DNA of 64,000 nt from Marinilabiliales bacterium (lineage in GTDB: Bacteria; Bacteroidota; Bacteroidia; Bacteroidales; ML635J-15): the NCBI GenBank assembly GCA_002869385.1, contig PKTB01000024.1:685990-749989 (forward strand), given 5' to 3'. Below are positions 55,301-64,000 of the stretch, piece by piece; position 1 is the stretch's first letter; every line of letters starts with the position of its first letter. Below the pieces are notes generated by a model. The model searched no databases and was not told the DNA's origin. It saw nothing but the letters and a program-made list of their open reading frames with translations. The position numbers and the translations under genes were made by a program.

Positions 55301-58300
55301 TGAATTAAGTTGGACAGATAATGGTGAAATGAACTGGAATTTAGTTGCTGCTACAGCTCCTTTTGATCCAACAAGTGAAACTGGTGATTTTGGTGTAATT
55401 CCTGTTTTAACTAATCCATTCATTATACCTCCTGGAACATTAGCTCCTAATACTACATATTACTGGTATATCCAAGCTGATTGTGGTGGATCAACATCAT
55501 TATGGTCTTCTGAAGGTTCATTTACAACAGAATGTGCATCATTTGCTGCACCTTTTGCAGAAGGATTTGATGTTTATGAAATTGAATGTTGGGAAGAAGC
55601 TGAAGGTATTCTTGCAGATCCTACTATATTAACAACATCTTCAAGTACTTGGATGTCAGATGATTTTGCAAACGCAGGAGATGTTTGTGTTAAAGTTAAT
55701 AATTATGGAACCACTACAGACGAATGGATGATTACACAAGCTATTAACTTAGGTGACGGTTCTATCAATTATTTTCTTACATTTGATTTAGCTCTAACAG
55801 ATTGGAACTCTACTAATGTTGCTGATCCAGCTCCAGATGATGTATTTGCTGTAGTAATCTCTACTGACAATGGTGCTACTTGGTCATCAGCAAACACCCT
55901 AATGGTATGGGATAATATTGGTTCTCCAAATGTTTATGATAATATCGCAACTGCAGGTGAACTTGTTACTATTGATTTAGCAGCTTATACTGGTGAAGTT
56001 AAATTTGGATTCTATGCAGAATCAACAGTGTCTAACGGAGATAATGATTTATTCATTGATAATCTTCAAGTTCGTGAGTTATCTGACGAAAACGACATTA
56101 TTGATTTCGTATTAGCAGACCAAACTGGTGCTGCAACTATTGATGCAGGTGCACATACAGTTAATATTGAAGTTTCTATGGGAACTGATTTAGCAACTTT
56201 AACAACTACAATTACTATTTCTGATTTAGCAACAATTAACCCATTAAGTGGTGTACAGCAAGACTTTACAGGTTCAGATGTAACACCATTTGAATACACT
56301 GTGACTTCAGAATCAGGATTACCACAAATTTGGGAAGTAACTGTTACAGAAGCATTAACACTAAGTAGTGATAATGATATTCTTACTTGGACATTTCCAG
56401 AAGAAACAGGTGCAGCTATTATAGATCCTATTGGACATACTGTTACTATTGAAGTTAACTGGTTAGCTGATCTAAATAACTTAACTCCAACTATTACTAC
56501 TTCACCTTTCTCTACTATTAATCCATTAAGTGATGTTGCTAATGACTTTAGCTCAAGCCCTGTTATTTATACAGTTGAGGCTCAGGACGGAACGCCTCAG
56601 GATTGGGAAATTTATGTAAATCAAGAAGCTGCTCCTATGGGTGCCAATTGTAGTAACCCATTCATAGTAAGTATCCCTGCAGATTTAACATATCAAGACC
56701 TATCTGCAAGCACTTGTGGTTTGGGGGATGTTTATACTACAACAGGTATTACAAGTGACTATTATTATAATGGCGAAGACGCTATTTATGAAATAACAGT
56801 TACTGCTGATACATATGTTAGAATGACAATGGATCCTCAAAGTACAACTTGGACATCATTATCATTATTTGATGGCTGTCCTGATACAGGGAACTTAATA
56901 GATGAGTATTATAGTTCTGGCTCTGAGGCTAGAGTAATTGATGTTGCTTTAAGTACGGGTACTTATTATGCAATGATTGACATATGGCCTACTCCAGACT
57001 GCTATACATATGATTTCACTATTGAAGAAATATGTGGTACACCAATGGATATTGAAGCAATCAACTTAACATCAACAAGTGCTGAAATTCAATGGACAGT
57101 TGGAGGTTTTGAAACTAACTGGTTTATTGAAGTCTCTTCAACTACCATAACAGATCCTGATACTGAAACTGGAGATATTGAAGACAACACTGTTGTTTCA
57201 ACAACTCCATTGCATTCACTTTCCGGATTATTACCTGAAACTACATACTATGTATATGTACAAGCTGATTGTTTAGGAGACTGGAGTACTGAATACTCAT
57301 TTACAACTCCTGCAGCTTGTCCTATACCAACAGGATTAACGGCTACAGTTCTTGGACCTAACGATGTTGACCTTGCATGGGATGAATTAGGAACAAGCGA
57401 TTGGGTATTAGAAGTATCTACTACTCCTTTAACTGATCCTGGGACAGAGACAGGTGATATCTTAGATAACGAGATTGTTGTTGGTGCTGTTGGTGAATAT
57501 AACTTATCAGGTTTGACTGCTGCAACAACTTACTACTGGTATGTTATGTCCGATTGTGGATCAGCATGGTCAATTGAAGGTTCTTTCACAACAGACTGTG
57601 AAATACTTGGGGTTCCTTATTTCGAGGGATTTGAAGATATTTCAATGCCATCATGCTGGTCAATTCTTAATTTGGACGCTGACGCTAACGAATGGGAAAT
57701 AGGTACTGGAAATTCTGATCCATACGAAGGAGCTCAAACAGCAAGTATCTCATACAATGTTTCAGGTAACGATGACTGGTTAATTTCACCACAATTCGAT
57801 ATTACTGACGACAATACTGCTTTAGATTTTTATGCTAAGTCAAGAAGTGCTTCTTTCCTAGAAAATTTCAATGTACTTATCTCTACTACAGGCAAAGACC
57901 CAGCTGACTTTACTATTGTATTAGATAATATCGTTGATCATCCAACAACTTGGGAATTACATTCATATATCCTTAGTGATTATGGAATTACATCAGGACA
58001 ACAGATTTATGTAGCTATTCAAAGCGTTTCAGTTAACGAATGGGAACTGTACATTGACGCCTTTGAACTTTATGTTGCTCCTGAAATAAATGAGATAGAC
58101 GTTTACACTCAAGCTGTTGATATCACTGTTTGTGAAGGTACTGACGAAGCTACTGCAATTGCTGACTTGGTTCCACAAATATCTGTTACTGATACAGATG
58201 CAACTGAACATGTTGTTGACGTAACATGGGCTATTGCATCTTATGATTGTATGACTCCTGCTACTTACAATGCAACATGTACTTTCGATCTACCTGCTGG

Positions 58301-59885
58301 TGTAGCACAAACAGATCCTGCAACAGTTCTTGAAGTTTATGCTACTGTAACTGTTGATCCAATTTTTGATCCTACATTCACTCTAGAGTCAGCATATTGC
58401 CAGGGTGCAACTGCAGACGTTTTACCAACTACTTCTGATAATGCTATCACTGGTACTTGGGCTCCTGCTGCAATTGACACTGACATTATTGGTGATACAG
58501 ATTACATATTTACTCCGGATGCCGGTGTTTGTGCTAATCCATTTACTTTAACAGTTACTGTAACTGAAGTTTTCACTCCTGAGTTTAGCTTTGCTACAGT
58601 ATATTGTATGTGTGACACACCTGACTTATTACCTGCTACTTCAGACAATGCATTAACAGGAACATGGGCTCCTGCAGTTATCGCAACAGATGTTGCCGGA
58701 GACTTTGACTATATATTTACTCCTGATGCAACATGTGACGAAGAGGTTACTATTACTGTAACAATTAATGATCCTTCAGCTCCTGCTACATTTAGCTTTG
58801 CTGACGAATATTGTTTAGGTGATACTCCTGATGCACTACCTACTACATCTGATAATATGATCACTGGTACATGGGCACCAGCTGTAATTGCAACTGATGT
58901 TGTTGGTTCATCTGACTATGTATTTACACCAGACGCAGGTCAATGTGCAATTGGTACTACAATTAGTGTTACAATTAACGATCCAGTTGAAGCAACATTT
59001 AGCTTTACTGATGAATATTGTTTAGGTGATACTCCTGATGCACTACCTACTACATCTGATAATATGATTACTGGTACATGGGCACCAGCTGTAATTGCAA
59101 CTGACGTTGTTGGTTCAGCTGACTATGTATTTACTCCAGATGCTGGTCAATGTGGATTAGAAACCACAATTAGTGTTACAATTAACGATCCAGTTGAAGC
59201 AACATTTAGTTTTGCTGCAGAATACTGTATCGATGGTACTCCTGATGCATTACCAACTACTTCTGATAATATGATTACTGGTACTTGGGCTCCTGCAGTT
59301 ATTGCTACTGATGTTGCTGGTACTACTGATTATGTGTTTACTCCAGATGCTGGTCAATGTGGATTAGAAACCACAATTAGTGTAACAATCAACGAGCTTC
59401 CAGTTGTAACATGTCCTGCTACAATGGCAATGACATCTGCTGATGAAGCTGTTACTCTTACTGGTGCAACTCCAGAAGGTGGTGAATATACTGGTACAAA
59501 CGTAACTGCTGGTGTATTTGATCCTGATGGATTAGCAATTTGTGCTTATACAATCACTTACACATACACAGATCCTGTAACAGGTTGTGTAAACTCTTGT
59601 GACTTTATTATTGATATTGTTACTGAAATTGAAAACACTACTGTTGAAGGAATTGGAATTTATCCAAATCCAAACAATGGTGAATTCGTAATCAACTTTA
59701 ATAATATCGAAGGTGATGTTACTTATCAATTATACGACACTAAAGGAAGTATTATAGTTCTTAAAGATGTTTCTGCTAACGGTAATACTGTTGAAGAAAT
59801 TTCTGTAGATCTAGTTCCTGGTGTTTACTATGTGAAAGTTGTTACTGCTTCTCAAACATATGTTGAAAAACTTGTGGTTGAATAG
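52374..59885 (+). CDS. Giant multidomain T9SS-secreted surface protein
   Basis: 2503 residues. Order: signal peptide (1-24), a lamin-tail-like domain (about 25-200), choice-of-anchor J domains near 209-365, 1055-1220 and 1745-1905, PPC-like domains near 500-620 and 1425-1540, a GEVED domain (about 815-960), several Fn3-like modules with TTYYWYV-type strands, Ig-like modules near 1240-1420, five repeats of about 69 residues (2005-2345, core LPTTSDNMITGTWAP), and a type A T9SS sorting domain from YPNPNNGEF to VEKLVVE. It is exported and probably retained at the surface. Adhesion is the likely role. No premature stop occurs in 7.5 kb. Confidence 0.93.
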   Translation: MKKSIFFPILTFLLAIGFSINLSAQNDLLITAVYDGPLTGGLPKGVEIYVINDVADLSVYGVSSVSNGGGTVGTAELVFDAVSATAGDFIYVATEQPMFNTWFGFDPDYVTTHMSINGDDAIEIYHTPDAGTTWNVVDVFGDVDADGTGTAWEYLDGWAYRVSTTPSVTFDPADWTFSGPDALDGETDNASAATPIPAGTFTLGGGALAFPFVEPFETWPLENWTVEGSGTYVWEEGDGTSYGPGSVFEGTLAAMFDVYSASTGNTTTMTTDVIDMSSPINPILQFQYWMNGSSDANLWIRAEMSTDGSTWTEVFYQQQDGTISDWTEAKVQLTGYNSTTQIRITGSSDYGMYNLYIDDLQIYEGPTNTMDWSNLQWPDVHTMLTNETVTVYARGYEAGITDAVGQGANVECWIGYSDTDSDPSTWTNCVAATYNTYTDGDSNDEYQADLGPLASGTYYYASRWRVEEGPMTYGGFVGGPWDGTSNVSGVLTVNALLGAECSNPYIVDIPTALPYTDAAATTCGLGDTYNLGTTSYDNGEDAIYELTVTADTYVRISMDPNATTWTSLFIFDGCPDTGSLLDSYENSGSETREIDIALTAGTYYVMVDVYPAPDCYTYDLTIEEICPDPINIMTNNLTATSTDIEWTEAGFSTAWNIKVNEGVAIDPTLVDGDIVANDAVSTTPTYTIPDPTLTPETDYYVYVQSDCGSEWVEYMFTTISACPIPTTLDASVVIDDVTLTWDELGQTDWNIKIHSSVLADPDIDPADIEDAVSGVDGEYIVNDLAIGTYYWYVQSSCGSAWANGTFYVGYCLPAPSSVDGSGITNVTFGQNIVVNNATGTETNNYGDYSAMIGDGAQGLELAVDITYETSYTYGTKIWVDWNNDLEFNDVDELMYTGLSTSANPTTLNASFIVPIATPLGQYRMRIGGTDGDLGPGDACYTGSYGSFEDYTLEVIAAPACMPPTDLDAYNITTDNAELSWTDNGEMNWNLVAATAPFDPTSETGDFGVIPVLTNPFIIPPGTLAPNTTYYWYIQADCGGSTSLWSSEGSFTTECASFAAPFAEGFDVYEIECWEEAEGILADPTILTTSSSTWMSDDFANAGDVCVKVNNYGTTTDEWMITQAINLGDGSINYFLTFDLALTDWNSTNVADPAPDDVFAVVISTDNGATWSSANTLMVWDNIGSPNVYDNIATAGELVTIDLAAYTGEVKFGFYAESTVSNGDNDLFIDNLQVRELSDENDIIDFVLADQTGAATIDAGAHTVNIEVSMGTDLATLTTTITISDLATINPLSGVQQDFTGSDVTPFEYTVTSESGLPQIWEVTVTEALTLSSDNDILTWTFPEETGAAIIDPIGHTVTIEVNWLADLNNLTPTITTSPFSTINPLSDVANDFSSSPVIYTVEAQDGTPQDWEIYVNQEAAPMGANCSNPFIVSIPADLTYQDLSASTCGLGDVYTTTGITSDYYYNGEDAIYEITVTADTYVRMTMDPQSTTWTSLSLFDGCPDTGNLIDEYYSSGSEARVIDVALSTGTYYAMIDIWPTPDCYTYDFTIEEICGTPMDIEAINLTSTSAEIQWTVGGFETNWFIEVSSTTITDPDTETGDIEDNTVVSTTPLHSLSGLLPETTYYVYVQADCLGDWSTEYSFTTPAACPIPTGLTATVLGPNDVDLAWDELGTSDWVLEVSTTPLTDPGTETGDILDNEIVVGAVGEYNLSGLTAATTYYWYVMSDCGSAWSIEGSFTTDCEILGVPYFEGFEDISMPSCWSILNLDADANEWEIGTGNSDPYEGAQTASISYNVSGNDDWLISPQFDITDDNTALDFYAKSRSASFLENFNVLISTTGKDPADFTIVLDNIVDHPTTWELHSYILSDYGITSGQQIYVAIQSVSVNEWELYIDAFELYVAPEINEIDVYTQAVDITVCEGTDEATAIADLVPQISVTDTDATEHVVDVTWAIASYDCMTPATYNATCTFDLPAGVAQTDPATVLEVYATVTVDPIFDPTFTLESAYCQGATADVLPTTSDNAITGTWAPAAIDTDIIGDTDYIFTPDAGVCANPFTLTVTVTEVFTPEFSFATVYCMCDTPDLLPATSDNALTGTWAPAVIATDVAGDFDYIFTPDATCDEEVTITVTINDPSAPATFSFADEYCLGDTPDALPTTSDNMITGTWAPAVIATDVVGSSDYVFTPDAGQCAIGTTISVTINDPVEATFSFTDEYCLGDTPDALPTTSDNMITGTWAPAVIATDVVGSADYVFTPDAGQCGLETTISVTINDPVEATFSFAAEYCIDGTPDALPTTSDNMITGTWAPAVIATDVAGTTDYVFTPDAGQCGLETTISVTINELPVVTCPATMAMTSADEAVTLTGATPEGGEYTGTNVTAGVFDPDGLAICAYTITYTYTDPVTGCVNSCDFIIDIVTEIENTTVEGIGIYPNPNNGEFVINFNNIEGDVTYQLYDTKGSIIVLKDVSANGNTVEEISVDLVPGVYYVKVVTASQTYVEKLVVE
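58380..59400 (+). repeat. Five tandem coding repeats of about 207 bp
   Basis: Units begin near 58390, 58600, 58807, 59011 and 59219. The last three are nearly identical in DNA, the first two are diverged, so recent amplification or gene conversion affected the 3' end. Confidence 0.85.
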
Positions 59886-59910
59886 TATAACTTCAAATAT
59901 CTTAATAAAA

Positions 59911-59937
59911 GGGTTCGTCAATTGACGAACCCTTTTT
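59911..59937 (+). terminator. Terminator after the giant T9SS gene
   Basis: Perfect 22-base palindrome GGGTTCGTCAA/TTGACGAACCC followed by TTTTTATT. Confidence 0.85.
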
Positions 59938-60007
59938 ATTTTATATTAAATGGTTATATCTAGTATTTAATGGAAAGAATTGCAGCATTATAAAATCAAT
60001 ATTATTT

Positions 60008-60245
60008 ATGCTGTTTTGTTGCCTTCCTTTCTTGCTTATCAAGAAAGTAACAAAGAAATCAAGAAGAACCAATCCTTCAGCCCGCTCTTTTGATCCAAAA
60101 GAACTGTAAGCAAAGCGGGATAAACCTCGTTGCAACAGTTCTAATTGTTTCAAAATTCACAAGGCCGGAGCTGGCCCGGTGGTTCTTCAAGGCTAACGCT
60201 CATTGCTTCGAATCATATTCTGAGCATAATATGTCTGTTTGAGTG
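60008..60245. repeat. GC-richer block of unlike composition, probable dispersed repeat
   Basis: Within the gap 59938-60402 this block stands out by base composition. It contains CTTTCTTG/CAAGAAAG and other short inverted repeats and CCGGAGCTGGCCCGG. The minus-strand open frame across it lacks any coding signature. Similar blocks recur as intergenic repeats in Bacteroidetes, from memory; not verified. No gene seen. Confidence 0.5.
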
Positions 60246-60376
60246 CTCAAAACATTTGGTAAATTCTTCAGGAAACAATAAATATAGTAAAGTCTTACCT
60301 ATTAAATTAATAAAACAACCATATTAAATAATTGTTAAGTTAATATATCTTGTATTTTAAGTCTGATTAATTATAA

Positions 60377-60384
60377 TACTTTTG
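60377..60384 (+). promoter_or_regulatory. -7 box of the porin-like gene
   Basis: TACTTTTG, 18 bases before the ATG. TTG at 60350-60352 lies 24 bases upstream, slightly long. Confidence 0.5.
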
Positions 60385-60402
60385 AGGCAAAATTAAAAAC
60401 CG

Positions 60403-61422
60403 ATGAAAAAAGTATTTATTCTCCTACTTCTCGCAATCACCGGTATAAGCAAAGTCTCTATTGCTGACAATGACACCACTAAAATTTCAGCAAAACCTTT
60501 ATTCCTGATTTATTCAAATTTCCATCAGGGCTTAACCGAGAATGCACACGAATCAAATTTTGATGTAAAAAGAGCATATTTAGGCTATGATTTCAATCTA
60601 AATAATGGCTTAAATGGATTTGTAAAAATTGATATTGGTTCACCTGACGATAACTCACAGTATTCACTAATCCGTCGTAATGCATATCTTAGAAACGTTG
60701 GCGTTGGATATACTAAAGGTAATTTTAAAATTAAATTTGGAATTATTGATAACCAACAACATAAAACTCAGGAAAAATACTGGGGCAAAAGATATTTATT
60801 TAAATCTTTTATCGATGAGTATGATTTGCTTCCAAGTACTGATTTAGGTGTTAATTTTCAATATAAGATAAATGATAAAATCAGGATTGAAGCAGGAATG
60901 ATGAATGGAGAATATCTGAGCTATGATACCGGTTTATCAAAATACATGTATAATATTGGTCTAGACTATTCGCCTGTAAAGAAGGTAAAAATTAAGTTTC
61001 ACTCATCATTTACTCAAAAAACAAATAATTTAATAACGTCAGGTGTATTTTTAGGTCTTAACCCATTTCCATCATTAAAAATTGGTGGAGAGTATAATAC
61101 TCAGGTTGAGCTAAAATCAGATGATGAATATCTGACTTATGGATATAATGCCTTTGCAATCTATAATTTTACTGATAAACTAAATATTTTTGCACGATAT
61201 GACGTCTTAAATTCAAATATTCCTGTTGGATATTCCGCACCTTTCAATTTAACCGATAATGGTTCTGCAATTATTGGTGGTATAGAATATATTTTCAATT
61301 CAAATTTCAGAATGTCTCTCAATTATCAGGATTGGTACCCAATGGCTGCGAATATGCAAAACACAGCATATTTATTCCTGAATGTACAGTTTGGTATTTA
61401 CGAATCATATAAAATAATCTAA
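60403..61422 (+). CDS. Porin-like outer-membrane beta-barrel protein
   Basis: 339 residues with a signal peptide (ending SIADN). The rest is alternating barrel strands: FDVKRAYLGYDFNL, GFVKIDIGS, FKIKFGIID, and the terminal strand LNVQFGIYESY. It resembles phosphate-selective or general porins of Bacteroidetes. The beta-helix lipoprotein gene follows 12 bp later, so the two are an operon. The solute is unknown. Confidence 0.82.
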   Translation: MKKVFILLLLAITGISKVSIADNDTTKISAKPLFLIYSNFHQGLTENAHESNFDVKRAYLGYDFNLNNGLNGFVKIDIGSPDDNSQYSLIRRNAYLRNVGVGYTKGNFKIKFGIIDNQQHKTQEKYWGKRYLFKSFIDEYDLLPSTDLGVNFQYKINDKIRIEAGMMNGEYLSYDTGLSKYMYNIGLDYSPVKKVKIKFHSSFTQKTNNLITSGVFLGLNPFPSLKIGGEYNTQVELKSDDEYLTYGYNAFAIYNFTDKLNIFARYDVLNSNIPVGYSAPFNLTDNGSAIIGGIEYIFNSNFRMSLNYQDWYPMAANMQNTAYLFLNVQFGIYESYKII

Positions 61423-61434
61423 AACTACAAAATC

Positions 61435-62772
61435 ATGAAACAGAGATTTATTATATTTTTTACTTTATTGTTACTGGTTATATTTAGTTCATGCCGTAAA
61501 AGTGAATTCATAGTTGACGAAGTAATAGTTTTGAAAGATTCTGGTACAGGTATTGGGACAATTACTCTATCTTCAGACAAAGAATATTTGCTTGACGGAC
61601 TTGTTTTTGTAAATGATGGACAAGTACTTACCATTGAACCTGGTACGATAATAAGAGCAAAACCGGGACAGGGAGAAGAAGCATCTGCTTTAATTGTATG
61701 TCGTGGTGGAAAAATAGTAGCAGAAGGGACAGCTGCAGAACCAATAATCTTTACTGCTGAAAGCGATGATCTTGATGGATCAATACCTTTAGAAACCAGT
61801 GGACTTTGGGGAGGTGTAATCATTTTAGGGAATGCTCCAGTTAATACAGAAACCGGAGAATCAAAAATTGAAGGAATTCCGGTATATGATGAAAGAGCAG
61901 ATTATGGTGGCACTGATATTAATGATGATAGTGGTGTTTTTTGCTATGTTTCAATACGTCATGGAGGTACTAGTCTTGAAGTAGGAAATGAAATAAATGG
62001 TCTCACTTTAGGTGGTGTGGGAAAAGGTACTGAAATTCATCACATAGAGGTTATTGCAAACAAAGATGATGGTATCGAATTCTTTGGAGGAACAGTTGAT
62101 TGCAAATATATTATCTCAGGTTTTTGTGGTGATGATGCATTTGATTTTGATGATGGATATTGTGGAAGAGGTCAGTTTTGGTTAGCAATACAAACTAACA
62201 TGGCTGGAGACTTACTTGCTGAACATGATTGTGGTTATGACAATTATAATAACTTCACCAAACCTGTGATTTACAATTCAACACTTATTGGAAGAGGTAT
62301 TACCGGCTCAAAAGGACTAATCTCATTCAGAAATGGAAGTGCAGGAATTTACAAAAACTCTGTATTTATTAACCAGGCATGGGGAATAGAAATTCAATAT
62401 GAAAATACAGATGCTGACTCATATTCAAAGTTTACTGACGAAAAAATCCAATTTTAAAATAATATCTTTTATTATCTAGGAATAACCGATTATACAGATG
62501 TCCTTAACTTAGTTAGCGAAACAACTACTATTCCTAATGAAAAACAAGAGGAATTAGATTATTATTTTGTAAATTCGGGAAATATTTTGAGTGATCCCGG
62601 CATTACAGTAGAATCTAACTACATTTCAGTTCTTCCTACCGGTGAGGTAAGTGAAAATACTGCTATTGTAAATGACGATTGGTTTGATAATGTTTCCTAT
62701 AAAGGAGCTTTTAAAAATGTAAACTGGACAACCGGATGGTCATATTTAAGTAAAATTGGTTATTTAAGGTAA
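61435..62772 (+). pseudogene. Right-handed beta-helix surface lipoprotein, split by in-frame TAA
   Basis: 445 codons with a TAA at codon 341 (62455-62457). Lipobox IFSSC, then the family's conserved run: GLVFVNDGQVLTIEPGTIIRAK, ALIVCRGGKIVAEGTAAEPIIFTAE, GLWGGVIILGNAPVN, YVSIRHGGT, NGLTLGGVGKGTEIHHIEVIANKDDGIEFFGGT, CGDDAFDFDDGY. After the stop the frame continues NNIFYYLGITDYTD to WSYLSKIGYLR. The stop reads IQF-stop-NNIF, where Glu (GAA) fits. Family role unknown, commonly near outer-membrane uptake genes. Its stop overlaps the next ATG. Confidence 0.85.
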
Positions 62773-63575
62773 TGAGCGAACAGTCCGACAAAAGAAAGGT
62801 TAAAAACTTTTACTCTAAATTAGCAAAAGCAATAAATGATTACAATCTGATAGAAAAAGACGATAAAATCCTCGTCGGTGTATCAGGTGGTAAGGATTCT
62901 ATGAGTTTACTCTCAGGGCTGGCAAGCAGAGCTAAATATTCAGATAAACCTTTTTCTGTTGTAGCTGTACATATTGATGTAGTTAATGTTCCCTACTCTA
63001 TTGATAAGGAGTATATAGAAAACTTCTGTAAAAAAAACAATATTAAATTCATTGTAGAATCAATAGATGTTGATTTTGAAAAACAGAGTAAAAAGCCTCA
63101 GTGTTTTGTTTGTGCCTGGCATAGACGAAAACGTCTTTTTGAATTAAGTGAAGAACTTAATTGCAATAAAATTGCACTCGGTCATCATATGGATGATGCT
63201 ATTGAGACTTTAATTATCAATATGAGCTACCATAACAGCATAAGCTCTATGCCGGCAAAATTAGACATGTTTGAAGGAAGAATTCAGCTTATCCGACCGA
63301 TGATTCTTCTAAGCAATAAAGAAGTACAAGACTTTTCAAAATTACAGAGTTTTCCAGGCGAAAAAGAAATTTGTCCATGGAGTGATAAAACAAAACGAAA
63401 TCAAGCATCTGAAATTATTGATGAAATAGAAAAACGTTTTAAGTATGCCAGACGAGGTATTTTTAAATCAATGTCAAAGATACATCTTGACTATTTGCCT
63501 ACTGAACCGGGTACAGACCCGGTAATTCGCGGTTTAAATCTACCTAAAAGAGATAAAGATAAAGACCAATCCTAA
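62772..63575 (+). CDS. ttcA: TtcA-type PP-loop tRNA 2-thiolation enzyme
   Basis: 267 residues. The ATP-binding PP-loop SGGKDS (38-43), the cluster-binding CxxC C111/C114 (QCFVCAWHRR) and GHHMDDAIETLIINM are intact. TtcA thiolates cytidine 32 of tRNA using a [4Fe-4S] cluster. A related TtcA-like role on another nucleotide cannot be excluded. The start overlaps the stop of the beta-helix gene (TAATG). Confidence 0.88.
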   Translation: MSEQSDKRKVKNFYSKLAKAINDYNLIEKDDKILVGVSGGKDSMSLLSGLASRAKYSDKPFSVVAVHIDVVNVPYSIDKEYIENFCKKNNIKFIVESIDVDFEKQSKKPQCFVCAWHRRKRLFELSEELNCNKIALGHHMDDAIETLIINMSYHNSISSMPAKLDMFEGRIQLIRPMILLSNKEVQDFSKLQSFPGEKEICPWSDKTKRNQASEIIDEIEKRFKYARRGIFKSMSKIHLDYLPTEPGTDPVIRGLNLPKRDKDKDQS

Positions 63576-63651
63576 TTAGTTCTTCACTAAATTTATATTC
63601 TTGCAGATTATTGTTTTTTTTAATAATTTTGATGTGACTAATTTTAATAAA

Positions 63652-63954
63652 ATGAAAGTAAAAACAATAATATTCACATTACTCGCAGTTTTAGTTTTAA
63701 CTGTTTCATGTCGCGTAAAAGATAGTTGTGAGCTTAATCACACCGGAACAATCTTAGTAACAAATAATCTTAGCCACGAAATCGAAGTTTATGTAAATAG
63801 TTCACAGGTATTTATACTCCAACCTGATGAAAGCAAATCTGTTGATAAACCAATAGGTAGCTATACAGTTAATTGCTATTACAATGCTAATGAATGGAAC
63901 TATACTGCTGATGTTTTTGAGTGTGAGACTGCTACGATAATTGTCCCTGAATAA
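63652..63954 (+). CDS. Small lipoprotein
   Basis: 100 residues starting MKVKTIIF (an earlier in-frame start at 63601 adds an unlike tail). Lipobox LTVSC (Cys20), then VTNNLSHEIEVYVNSSQVF and a beta-rich mature part with CELNH, VNCYYN and VFECE. Not recognised. Its stop overlaps the ATG of the next gene (TAATG). Confidence 0.78.
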   Translation: MKVKTIIFTLLAVLVLTVSCRVKDSCELNHTGTILVTNNLSHEIEVYVNSSQVFILQPDESKSVDKPIGSYTVNCYYNANEWNYTADVFECETATIIVPE

Positions 63955-64000
63955 TGGGGCAACTCCTTTTATACTCTGCTTCAGCTGGTTCCGGCAAGAC
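63954..64000 (+). CDS. UvrD/AddA-like helicase, N-terminal fragment
   Basis: Fifteen codons and part of a sixteenth are visible: MGQLLLYSASAGSGK, with a final AC consistent with Thr. This is the Walker A entry of UvrD-type helicases in the form SASAGSGKT, usual for AddA/RecB-like proteins of Bacteroidetes. It overlaps the preceding stop by one base. The rest lies beyond the window. Confidence 0.7.
   Translation, partial: MGQLLLYSASAGSGK

Noticed and set aside
59941..60153. 70-residue minus-strand open frame
   Set aside because: It runs through the inverted-repeat block and a terminator, with no start signal or recognisable family.
2411..62772. Genetic-code change or general stop-codon readthrough (TAA/TAG as Glu, TGA as Gly)
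   Set aside because: All intact genes end normally at TAA, TAG or TGA at family-typical lengths, and a 2503-codon gene has no internal stop. Three different stop codons are involved at sporadic sites.

Overview
The window is AT-rich chromosomal DNA of a Bacteroidetes bacterium, probably an anaerobic Bacteroidales-like lineage. The signs are a 2503-residue secreted protein with a type IX secretion (T9SS) C-terminal domain, many genes preceded by the Bacteroidetes -7 box TAnnTTTG instead of a strong Shine-Dalgarno, many signal-peptide lipoproteins, a BlaI/M56-TonB pair, an NADH-type [FeFe] hydrogenase and an aldehyde ferredoxin oxidoreductase. I see no rRNA, tRNA, CRISPR array or prophage.

Layout. 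1-2109: start of a secreted adhesin-like protein (minus strand, cut by the window edge). 2.2-4.9 kb: a broken RAYT transposase among REP-like palindromes and a RecD-like helicase. 4.9-6.7 kb: M56/TonB sensor protease and BlaI repressor with operator-like dyads on their promoter. 6.7-13.6 kb: lipoate ligase, a broken TspO-like gene, a GIY-YIG gene bracketed by hairpins, and a complete lipoate-dependent 2-oxo acid dehydrogenase (E3, E2, E1 beta, E1 alpha). 13.7-18.9 kb: three TRL-like lipoproteins behind a conserved leader, TerC, a PHP phosphoesterase, an S23 four-helix-bundle gene between inverted G-rich repeats, an SDR and an FKBP isomerase. 18.9-28.5 kb: pyrB-pyrI, a serpin, small secreted proteins, mtaB, an inositol monophosphatase, a GWxTD protein, a Ser/Thr kinase and a LOG-family protein. 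28.6-37 kb: aldehyde ferredoxin oxidoreductase, envelope proteins, a LURP-one protein behind a second copy of the conserved leader, and an MtfA-like peptidase. 37-40.4 kb: pyranopterin (Mo/W cofactor) genes. 40.7-44.3 kb: hydCBA. 44.3-52.1 kb: lemA, HAD phosphatase, M28 peptidase, mgtE, rsmA and two YbhN-like proteins. 52.3-64 kb: the giant T9SS protein, a porin-like protein, a beta-helix lipoprotein, a ttcA-like gene, a small lipoprotein and the start of a UvrD/AddA-like helicase.

How the genes fit together. The lipoate ligase can charge the E2 of the dehydrogenase next to it. The cofactor genes could supply the aldehyde oxidoreductase, and the hydrogenase could dispose of NADH; together these suggest a fermentative or syntrophic redox metabolism.

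Two observations stand out. First, twelve premature in-frame stops split nine otherwise collinear genes with no frameshift. All can be explained by G-to-T changes in GAA, GAG or GGA codons. A lost ATG (now ATT), a Trp-to-Cys change in the hydrogenase H-cluster motif and an Arg-to-Ser change in MoaA fit the same change. This points to oxidative-type damage or a base-calling artefact, or to a G:C-to-T:A mutator lineage. Second, two distant genes share an unassigned, structured-looking 5' leader with two conserved blocks, a candidate cis-regulatory RNA.
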